A DNA stretch of 64,000 bases from the NCBI GenBank assembly GCA_014843695.1, contig CM026403.1:49066296-49130295 (forward strand), in the 5' to 3' direction. Positions 61,901 through 64,000 of this stretch are shown piece by piece. Under the pieces are notes generated by a model, which ran no database searches, was not told the origin of the DNA, and saw only the letters and a program-made list of their open reading frames with translations. The translations under genes and the position numbers were made by a program. How positions within the stretch are numbered: the first letter of the stretch is position 1; each line of letters begins with the position of its first letter. Source of the stretch: Archivesica marissinica. Taxonomy: Eukaryota; Mollusca; Bivalvia; Venerida; Vesicomyidae.

Positions 61901-63833
61901 TTATAAGCGAGTGCTAAAAAAAATGTGTGAAATATATATCCATAAATACATTTTAGAAAAGAATGCAAGCACTAAGACACTGAAAATGTGTGTGTGTTTT
62001 ACGTTTATTTATCATCGCTACTGGTATGTATCGCTATATGAGCGACGCCTCCTGAAGAGATTAGTCATTTTAGATTTTGGAGGATAGTGCAATGATACAG
62101 ACAGAGACCCATTCCAGAGTCTCCTCTGGTTCTTTTACGTGCACGGTGTAAAGCACCGACACGAGACCTCGGTTTAACGTCCCATCTGAAAGACTGTTAA
62201 TTTTATTAGGGTCAGACGGGGGATCGAACCTGCGATCCCTGGATTACCAGTCCAGCGTGTTACCACTGGACTACAGATCCGTCTGCACTGAAAATGTCTT
62301 CAATCTGCACTGGCTATACATGCAATTTATACTTGTGTCCATTTCATCAACCCGTCTTATATGCGAGTACATGTCAAAACCCACAGATTTCAGGACCAAA
62401 GTAGGGGGGTCGTCTTATAGGTGATTATGGACGGTATATGTTAACATATGAAATTGGGGAATTTTACTCATTATCTCAGTCATGATTACATATTACTGTA
62501 CATTCCAGCAATGATGACCATGGTTAAGAAAAATTCTGTAGATGGAAATCCGGAGGCGAACTACGGTGCAACATTGTTCAGGAAGAAGAAGAACAGTAGA
62601 AAAGAAAAGGCTATATCGAGGATAAACGATGCAGCAAATGGCATCCAAGAACCTGCTGACAAACCGGAGTACAAACCGACAAAGACGGATAAAGCCATGG
62701 TAAAAGCCTGCTATTCAAAGATGTTAGAGGTAACAAGTGTTGCAAGATCACGGAGGGAGAAACGTCTCCTCACACATCTAGGTCTGAAAGGTTAGTAAAT
62801 AGTTCATCACACATCTAGATCTGAGAGGTTGTGATAGTTCATCCATCTAATCTGAGAGGTTAGTGAATAGTTCATCACACATCTAGGTCTGAGAGGTTAG
62901 TGAATAGTTCATCACACATCTAGGTCTGAAAGGTTAGTGAATAGTTCATCACACATCTAGGTCTGAAAGGTTAGTGAATAGTTCATCACACATCTAGGTC
63001 TGAAAGGTTAGTGAATAGTTCATCACACATCTAGGTCTGAGAGGTTAGTGAATAGTTCATCACACATCTAGGTCTGAGAGGTTAGTGAATAGTTCATCAC
63101 ACATCTAGGTCTGAAAAAAAACACACACACAATCTGAAGGTTAGTGAATAGTTCATCACACATCTAGGTCTGAAGGTTAGTGAATAGTTCATACACATCT
63201 AGATCTGAAAGGTTAGTGAATAGTTCATCACACTTCTAGATCTGAATGGTTAGTGAATAGTTCATCACACATCTAGGTATGAGAGGTTAGTGAATAGTTC
63301 ATCACACATCTAGGTCTGAAAGGTTAGTGAATAGTTCATCACACATCTAGATCTGAAAGGTTAGTGAATAGTTCATCACACATCTAGGTCTGAATGGTTA
63401 GTGAATAGTTCATCACACATCTATACAAAGAAAGTTCATCACACATCTAGGTCTGAAAAAACACAAACACAAAAAACACCAATGAGAGGTTAGTGAATAG
63501 TTCATCACACATCTAGGTCTGAAAGGTTAGTGAATAGTTCATCACACATCTAGGTCTGAATGGTTAGTGAATAGTTCATCACACATCTATATCTGAGAGG
63601 TTAGTGAATAGTTCATCACACATCTAGGTCTGAATGGTTAGTGAATAGTTCATCACACATCTAGGTCTGAATGGTTAGTGAATAGTTCATCACACATATG
63701 TCTGAGAGGTTAGTAAATAATTCATGCTTGTATTAATAATCACTCTTTTCGAATTTCAGAAAGTGAAATTAGTGAGTTTTTAGCATGTCAATTTGCCAGT
63801 GATTGTGACCTAGGTGTTCGTCTATGCCTGTAA
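37016..63833 (+). CDS. PKDCC: PKDCC/VLK-like secretory-pathway protein kinase gene, eight exons
   Basis: Exons: 37016-37954, 43246-43432, 45262-45465, 47129-47253, 49762-49828, 54409-54555, 62509-62790, 63760-63833. All junctions are GT-AG and all seven phases match, giving 674 residues. The start is ATGATG with an in-frame stop at 36986. Residues 13-28 are a signal-anchor or signal peptide, followed by a charged stalk with a 19-residue duplication (about 95-132). The kinase-like domain starts near C184: the ATP-binding lysine is in FVLKSVG (K221), the helix-C glutamate in LVKELVLF (E254), GFCLRGE follows, then SPIGSLGFDKLQ (D332) and the metal-binding VDLD (D350). A cysteine-rich C-lobe (CSHAEDC, CKGRNSQRNLYLL) and the later YDYKCEKS...FVVFSS region follow the vertebrate PKDCC layout. 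PKDCC is a tyrosine kinase acting on secreted proteins in the Golgi and outside cells. The lysine-rich C-terminal exons 7-8 extend beyond what I can align. FAM69/DIPK relatives are the alternative; the C-lobe fits PKDCC better. Confidence 0.85.
38027..38312 (+). mobile_element. SINE-A, full-length, in intron 1
   Basis: Complete head AGATCTGTAGTCCAGTGGTT with anticodon loop ACTGGTAAT (GGT, Thr-like), B box GGTTCGATCCCCC, body, and tail ATGGGTAACCGGTAGCGACG then AAACGTAAAACACA. Confidence 0.9.
38365..38447 (-). mobile_element. hAT-M fragment
   Basis: GGGGCGAAGTCAGGGTCCCA, ATGTCGCCCTCTAGCATGAG and CCCTGA match the left part of hAT-M in reverse. Confidence 0.65.
38450..38900. other. Intron 1 DNA, nothing recognised
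   Basis: AT-rich, no repeat family recognised. Confidence 0.5.
38905..39150 (+). mobile_element. SINE-B, full-length
   Basis: Head GATTAGCGCAGTGGTTATCG, GTTCGATCCTCGGACCTGG, body GATCGGACAGGTGGATTTTC and TCCGGTTTCCTCCCACACGA, tail AAACTTGTTTCGCAATCG-TTGTAAAATAAATAAAG. Confidence 0.9.
39221..39550 (+). mobile_element. hAT-M MITE copy 2, seed of a satellite
   Basis: CAGGGATCATTTTAGAGGGC to CTAGAATGAACCCTG. Flanked by ATGACA on both sides (39215-39220, 39551-39556). Its right terminus and the following flank form the unit of the adjacent 40-bp array. Confidence 0.85.
39538..41516. repeat. 40-bp satellite grown from a MITE end
   Basis: About 49 copies of a 40-bp unit: GAATGAACCCTG (the last 12 bases of hAT-M) plus ATGACAAGATACATCATTAA and TCCTCGTG (the flank and target duplication). 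Copies are nearly identical over long runs (40500-41260). One unit is broken at 41272 by ACAACCAAACCCG. Confidence 0.96.
41574..41840 (+). mobile_element. PB-B MITE copy 1
   Basis: TTAACCCATTCAACCCCAAG at the left and GATGACAGGGTTAA at the right, TTAA on both sides. The centre is a strong hairpin with GAGACGGCTCGCTCATCACG / CGAGCCGGCTCATC; the CGAGCCGGCTCGCTCATCA word is duplicated relative to the other copies. Confidence 0.85.
41841..42140. other. Intron 1 DNA, nothing recognised
   Basis: AT-rich unique sequence. Confidence 0.5.
42145..42364 (-). mobile_element. SINE-B copy 2
   Basis: Minus strand: AGATTAGCGCAGTGGTTAGC head, GGAAGTATGTGAGAAGGTAC, CCGGATACTCAGACTTCCTC, and tail CTTGTTTCGCAATCG. 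Confidence 0.88.
42454..42747 (+). mobile_element. hAT-M MITE copy 3
   Basis: CAGGGATCATTTTAGAGGGA to TAGAATGAACCCTG, same interior as copies 1 and 2 with a small deletion after GCCATCTGG. No clear target duplication is visible. Confidence 0.8.
42870..43245 (+). repeat. Three decoy copies of the exon 2 acceptor junction
   Basis: The block TTTCAATTGTTACATCATAC ... TTTCCTAG-CTTATKAAACTGCTGA recurs at 42911, 43021 and 43141 before the real junction at 43239-43290. Each copy includes an acceptor-like AG and about 35-40 bp resembling exon 2 (CTTATGAA, CTGCTGATATACCTTGAGAA). The copies then run into stops or diverge. Confidence 0.88.
43246..43432 (+). CDS. PKDCC: PKDCC-like exon 2 (catalytic segment)
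   Basis: Begins CTT ATG AAT after TTCCCAG and ends AAAG before GTTTGT, phase 0 in and phase 1 out. Encodes residues 314-375, including SPIGSLGFDKLQ and KLVDLDNL, which correspond to the catalytic-loop and DFG positions of the PKDCC family. Confidence 0.87.
43905..44045 (+). mobile_element. SINE-C-like fragment
   Basis: GTGAGTTCGAGCCCCGCAAG, CTTAGGCAAGACACTACAAT, CAGCGATGGATTCCATGAGG, TCTCGAGGGCGATTAGAC. Divergent from the other copies. Confidence 0.65.
44098..44345 (+). mobile_element. SINE-D
   Basis: GGTCCGCCTCCGTGGTCGAG head, tRNA-like region with an extra arm (class II, Ser/Leu-like), CACGGGTTCGAGCCCCGC, body GGCAGTTTCTTACGGAGGTT and ACTGGTTAACCGCTGGAGCC. Its tail (AATATAGCCCAAAAATGG, GGCGTAAAACCC) differs from the copy at 13990. 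Confidence 0.85.
44425..44560 (+). mobile_element. SINE tail fragment (same tail as the 51113 and 54748 arrays)
   Basis: TGTGGAAGGTCAATGGTTCT, CCATGCATGAAATAGTGCTT and GAGGCGCAC in the same order as at 51113-51190, then CCACTGGAAAGAG. This is an unexpanded copy. Confidence 0.65.
44749..44849. mobile_element. T-type MITE with 12-bp perfect ends
   Basis: AGTCAAACCTGT (44749-44760) is the perfect inverted partner of ACAGGTTTGACT (44838-44849), with TA-rich flanks on both sides. The interior contains CAGCCACCTGTGCTAAGCAG. Probably Tc1/pogo-like. Confidence 0.75.
44906..45057 (+). mobile_element. PB-C MITE, internally deleted copy
   Basis: TTAACCTACTCACTAAATTG ... TGTTGGCATGTTAAGGGTTAA with TTAA at both ends. 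The interior TGTGCAAACAACATAGAGTC and CTGATCAGATGGCACG are shared with 47287-47517. Confidence 0.75.
45262..45465 (+). CDS. PKDCC: PKDCC-like exon 3 (C-lobe)
   Basis: After ACTTACAG, before GTTTGC; phases 1 and 1. Encodes residues 376-443, including CMNKVCKGRNSQRNLYLLHQ, which matches the C-x-G-x-N-x-x-RNLY signature of PKDCC. Confidence 0.87.
45488..45784 (-). mobile_element. SINE-A
   Basis: Reverse copy directly after exon 3: tail TTTATCGTCGCTACCGGTTG, body, head CCACTGGACTACTGATCTG. One of three adjacent reverse copies in intron 3. Confidence 0.9.
45788..46022 (-). mobile_element. SINE-A, head-truncated
   Basis: TTTATTGTTGCTAGCGGTTG to GGGTCAGATGGAGGGAT. The tRNA head is missing. Confidence 0.85.
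46105..46385 (-). mobile_element. SINE-A
   Basis: TTTATCGTCGCTACCGGTTG to GGACTACAGATCCGTCTG. A short internal deletion removes the ACCGACACG word present in other copies. Confidence 0.9.
46618..46712 (-). mobile_element. SINE-B head fragment
   Basis: ACCACCGAGGATCAAACCTG, GGTGAGAAGCGAGCCTGCTA, CTACTGCGCTAAT correspond to the SINE-B head in reverse. Confidence 0.7.
46845..47085 (+). mobile_element. SINE-B, full-length
   Basis: CGATTAGCGCAGTGGTTAGC, CCCGGGTTTGATCCTCGAAC, GGTGGGTTTTCTCCGGGTAC, tail ACTTGCTTCGCAATCG-TTGTAAAATAAATAAAG plus an A run. It ends about 45 bp before exon 4. Confidence 0.92.
47129..47253 (+). CDS. PKDCC: PKDCC-like exon 4
   Basis: TTTCAG before GATCGC and CAG before GTAAATAG; phases 1 and 0. 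Encodes residues 444-485 (SHLVPDVPIHQLDNRIDPPP, then DRAGKKRAEND). The basic GKKR could be a proteolytic site in the secretory pathway (inference). Confidence 0.8.
47287..47517 (+). mobile_element. PB-C MITE, reference copy
   Basis: TTAACCCGTAGCCTGCCGAA to GTTATTGGCTGGTTAATGGTTAA, TTAA at both ends. Internal inverted words GGATCCAGATCAGCTG / GATCAGGATCTATGTTG. Confidence 0.8.
47752..49632. repeat. 27-bp satellite filling intron 4
   Basis: About 70 copies of a 27-bp unit: CAAGGTAAACAGATCAATGT plus TGACATG. A compound variant block (AAAGTCGACATGCACGGTAA, AAGATCAATGTCGACATG) recurs near 47930, 48547, 49029 and 49216, so the array has a long higher-order period. Each unit carries a donor-like AAG/GTAAAC. 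Confidence 0.96.
49762..49828 (+). CDS. PKDCC: PKDCC-like exon 5 (67 bp micro-exon)
   Basis: TTCTATTCAG before CAGGAGGGT and CCAG before GTAAGTG; phases 0 and 1. Encodes residues 486-507 (QEGSDNANKGAYYDRQGNAN). The CAGCAG at the start is a tandem acceptor, so one glutamine may be optional. Confidence 0.75.
49830..50217. other. Intron 5 DNA, nothing recognised
   Basis: AT-rich unique sequence. Confidence 0.5.
50218..50585 (+). mobile_element. Element F copy 3, with hairpin and insertion in loop
   Basis: Starts GGGTATGAACTATATTAGGC and, after a 40-bp loop, continues GCACGCCCAATGTAGTTCAT-ACCC, the hairpin arms. The body then parallels 9878-10205 to TGCATATCATTAGTTTGG and ACATACGTTCATCGAAGG. 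This is the best copy for defining the family. Confidence 0.75.
50586..51100. other. Intron 5 DNA, nothing recognised
   Basis: AT-rich unique sequence. Confidence 0.5.
51113..52720 (+). repeat. SINE tail with a 39-bp segment amplified ~38-fold
   Basis: The left flank CAGCTGGCTTGTGGAAGGTT, GTGCCCGTCAGTGCATGAAA and the right flank ATTGCTGGAGAGTTGCCATA, TTGATGCGACGTTAAACCCC form an ordinary SINE tail. Between them, about 38 copies of GCTTGGAGGGGCACTATGGG plus TCATCCTCCACCAATA[ca/ag/at]T run from 51177 to 52655. Third-position variants (ACA, AGT, ATT before GC) form blocks; the block 51277-51520 recurs at 51550-51790. Confidence 0.94.
52726..52812. repeat. Short direct duplication
   Basis: TAATTGAAAAGTGCGCGTTA and TACATAGCTAATGACGG occur twice in tandem (about 42 bp apart). 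Confidence 0.85.
53037..53277 (+). mobile_element. PB-B MITE copy 2
   Basis: TTAACCCATTCAACACCAAG to GTGTTGAAAGGGTTAA with the central GAGACGGCTCATCACGAGCC hairpin; TTAA at both ends. Confidence 0.88.
53550..54110. repeat. Nested palindromes rich in GCCAATATC words
   Basis: 53575-53603 is the exact reverse complement of 53640-53668 (29 bp), with imperfect extension to about 53550 and 53690. A second pair, ACTTCTTTATTGCATAC near 53684 and GTATGCAATAAAGTAG near 53988, brackets a ~320-bp segment that contains the perfect palindrome GCCAATATCGGATATTGGC (53881-53899). Probably a DNA transposon remnant. Confidence 0.7.
54120..54408. other. Intron 5 3' end, nothing further recognised
   Basis: AT-rich sequence leading to the exon 6 acceptor. 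Confidence 0.5.
54409..54555 (+). CDS. PKDCC: PKDCC-like exon 6 (C-terminal Cys region)
   Basis: ATCAATTAG before GCCGC and GATG before GTAAAGTG; phases 1 and 1. Encodes residues 508-556: YDYKCEKSRVTWGCVLTVKS, then CDGDQMCASFVVFSS. The cysteine spacing and FVV motif match the region after the kinase domain in vertebrate PKDCC. Confidence 0.83.
54748..56345 (+). repeat. SINE with a 42-bp tail segment amplified ~33-fold
   Basis: A SINE-D-type head (GTCCTCCATGGCTGAGTGGT, GGTTTGAATCTCACTGGGG) leads into about 33 copies of CTAGTGGAAGGTCGGAGGTT plus CCACCCTGGTGCCCGTGCATGG (54860-56270). The rest of the SINE tail then follows (GCAATGCTCGGATGTACACC, CTTCCTCCGCCACTTACAGC). The amplified piece lies just upstream of the piece amplified at 51113-52720. 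A few copies are shortened (55155-55265). Confidence 0.94.
56346..56686. other. Intron 6 DNA, nothing recognised
   Basis: AT-rich unique sequence. Confidence 0.5.
56687..56992 (+). mobile_element. Element G copy 1
   Basis: ACATACTCGCCTATAAGACA at the left and GTGAGTATGGACGGTA at the right, near-inverted. The interior has GGCCTCAAAGTGGCTTCTCG and CCCACAGATTTCAGTACCAAAG. The same interior is found at 61870-62440. Confidence 0.75.
57255..57662. repeat. ~43-bp minisatellite with acceptor-like units
   Basis: About nine copies of AATTAATTTGGATTGCAGCA plus TGCTACATTATGTGTAAATTGTG. The GG-to-CG and GCATGC-to-GCATTC variants split the array into an early and a late half. Each unit contains TTGGATTGCAG, which resembles a splice acceptor. 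Confidence 0.92.
57663..58301. other. Intron 6 DNA with one dispersed repeat
   Basis: 57975-58090 (ACATCCGGTTATGGAACAAC to TATCTGCCAAGGAAGGTAA) matches 6440-6555. Nothing else is recognised. Confidence 0.6.
58302..60759 (+). mobile_element. PB-A MITE with both ends expanded into satellites
   Basis: TTAA-bounded. The left end is repeated about 30 times as a 55-bp unit (TAACCCTTTCCCTCATAGAA, GTGCCTCTTGACGCCATTAC, CAATACAACATACAT). At about 59420 it switches from GAAGTGCCTCTTGACG to GAAGCACCCCTTGACG. The MITE core (GACAATGTAGTAG-like, CACTGCATGATAGCTAAATG) appears at 59945-60170, partly doubled. The right end then repeats about 9 times as a 66-bp unit (TAAATGGCTGTCGTTTGTAT ... CTATGAAGGAAAGGGT). 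Confidence 0.92.
60760..61230. other. Intron 6 DNA, nothing recognised
   Basis: Unique AT-rich sequence. Confidence 0.5.
61233..61447 (+). mobile_element. SINE-B, divergent copy
   Basis: CCAATTAGCGCAGTGGTTAG, CCCCAGACCTGGAAGTATGT, tail GCTTGTTTTGGAATCGTTGT. More diverged than 46845-47085. Confidence 0.85.
61508..61870 (+). mobile_element. PB-C MITE, truncated and split by PB-B
   Basis: TTAACCC at 61508, then after the PB-B insertion TTAACCTGCCAAATAAATTG, GATCTATGTTGTTTGC. The right end is missing. Confidence 0.65.
61515..61755 (+). mobile_element. PB-B MITE copy 3, nested in PB-C
   Basis: TTAACCCATTCAACACCAAG to GTGTTGAAAGGGTTAA, TTAA at each end, inserted within the first bases of PB-C. 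Confidence 0.87.
61990..62285 (-). mobile_element. SINE-A, complete with target duplication
   Basis: Flanked by the 12-bp direct repeat CACTGAAAATGT (61978-61989 and 62286-62297), which fixes the SINE at 296 bp. On the minus strand: head CAGACGGATCTGTAGTCCAG, B box GGTTCGATCCCCC, and a tail ending in a CA run. Confidence 0.95.
62509..62790 (+). CDS. PKDCC: PKDCC-like exon 7 (basic C-terminal region)
   Basis: CATTCCAG before CAATGATG and CTGAAAG before GTTAGT; phases 1 and 1. Encodes residues 557-650, Lys/Arg-rich (ATLFRKKKNSRKEKA, VARSRREKRLLTHLGLKG). ATLFRKK could correspond to the QLVFFK strand of vertebrate PKDCC, but the rest is not recognised. The phase match argues for membership in the gene. 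Confidence 0.68.
62771..63720 (+). repeat. 37-bp minisatellite built from the exon 7 donor junction
   Basis: About 24 copies of a 37-bp unit: CATCACACATCTAGGTCTGA, AAG, GTTAGTGAATAGTT. The first copy includes the last 20 bases of exon 7 and its GTTAGT donor. CA-rich insertions interrupt at 63115-63130 and 63457-63480. Nearly every unit retains AAAG/GTTAGT or AGAG/GTTAGT. Confidence 0.94.
63760..63833 (+). CDS. PKDCC: PKDCC-like exon 8 (terminal, stop TAA)
   Basis: GAATTTCAG before AAAGTG, phase 1, then ESEISEFLACQFASDCDLGV and RLCL before TAA at 63831-63833. The last codons lie in DNA matching a SINE tail, so the present C-terminus may be recent. A further exon outside the window cannot be excluded if this one is skipped. 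Confidence 0.55.
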
Positions 63834-63895
63834 TACTGCTCGGAGGGCACCTGATAACTTCCTCTACCAATAATACCTGGAGAGTCACCATCTAA
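63808..63895 (+). mobile_element. SINE tail fragment overlapping exon 8
   Basis: CTAGGTGTTCGTCTATGCCT, ACTGCTCGGAGGGCACCTG, CTTCCTCTACCAATAA and CTGGAGAGTCACCATCTAAG match, in order, the SINE tail at 51155-51215 and 52640-52680. Confidence 0.75.
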
Positions 63896-63945
63896 GCTCT
63901 TCGTATAAATATAAAAAGTTATAAAACACTTAATTTTTATCTCTG

Positions 63946-64000
63946 TTAACCCATTCAACACCAAGTAACTCACATGGACTGGTCCATGATATTGTTAGAC
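63946..64000 (+). mobile_element. PB-B MITE copy 4, cut by window end
   Basis: TTAACCCATTCAACACCAAG, CATGGACTGGTCCATGATAT; identical start to the other three copies. Confidence 0.85.

Larger units (their letters stand above)
61455..62440 (+). mobile_element. Element G copy 2, interrupted by other elements
   Basis: The left end GTGCATACTCGCCTATAATG is at 61463. The interior resumes at about 61872 (GGCCTCAAAGTGGCTTCCCG), breaks at 61990 for a SINE-A, and finishes GTCGTCTTATAGGTGATTAT-GGACGGTA. PB-C, PB-B and SINE-A lie inside it. Confidence 0.75.

Overview
The window is eukaryotic, intron-bearing, AT-rich DNA. It is packed with tRNA-headed SINEs, short inverted-repeat elements and very long minisatellites. 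The SINE tails and the divergence of the one host gene point to a lophotrochozoan, most likely a bivalve mollusc; the species cannot be named from sequence alone. Nothing prokaryotic is present. One 1,000-base run of N (21261-22260) is an assembly gap between two different satellites.

Layout. Positions 1-30890 hold no gene I can defend. They contain a 21-bp minisatellite (1-2083), an array grown from a SINE tail (2788-4420), C-rich and 33-bp minisatellites (4636-6055), sparse AT-rich DNA with scattered SINEs and MITEs (6056-16740), a 48-bp satellite (16741-21260), the gap, a 57-bp satellite (22261-23503), an 18-bp satellite with a local segmental duplication (25405-28230), and a LINE remnant (28289-28522). 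Positions 30900-35570 are an apparently complete Mutator-like (MULE) DNA transposon. It has 9-bp flanking direct repeats, terminal inverted repeats built from an AACGGCGAC motif, and a three-exon transposase with PHD finger, FLYWCH finger and a DDE core. Positions 37016-63833 are one host gene of eight exons. It encodes a PKDCC/VLK-like secretory-pathway kinase of about 674 residues, and splice phases match at all seven junctions. Most of its introns are filled by minisatellites and mobile elements.

Main theme. Several large tandem arrays start from a recognisable landmark: the end of a hAT-like MITE (39538-41516), both ends of a TTAA-flanked piggyBac-like MITE (58302-60759), two different segments of one SINE tail (51113-52720 and 54748-56345), another SINE's tail (2788-4420), and the exon 7/intron 7 donor junction of the kinase gene (62771-63720). 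A smaller array copies the intron 1/exon 2 acceptor junction (42870-43245).

Family labels used below are mine. SINE-A: Thr-tRNA-like head, tail ending in a TACCGGTTGCCCATATGAGC-type segment when read on the opposite strand. SINE-B: head TTAGCGCAGTGGTTAG, tail CTTGTTTCGCAATCG. SINE-C: head with CAGGTGCGAAAGGTCCGG. SINE-D: class-II-tRNA-like head. SINE-E: head at 29313. PB-A, PB-B and PB-C: three TTAA-flanked piggyBac-like MITE families. hAT-M: CAGGG...CCCTG MITE. F: element with a terminal hairpin. G: element with ends reading ACTCGCCTATAAGAC. T: small MITE with AGTCAAACCTGT ends.
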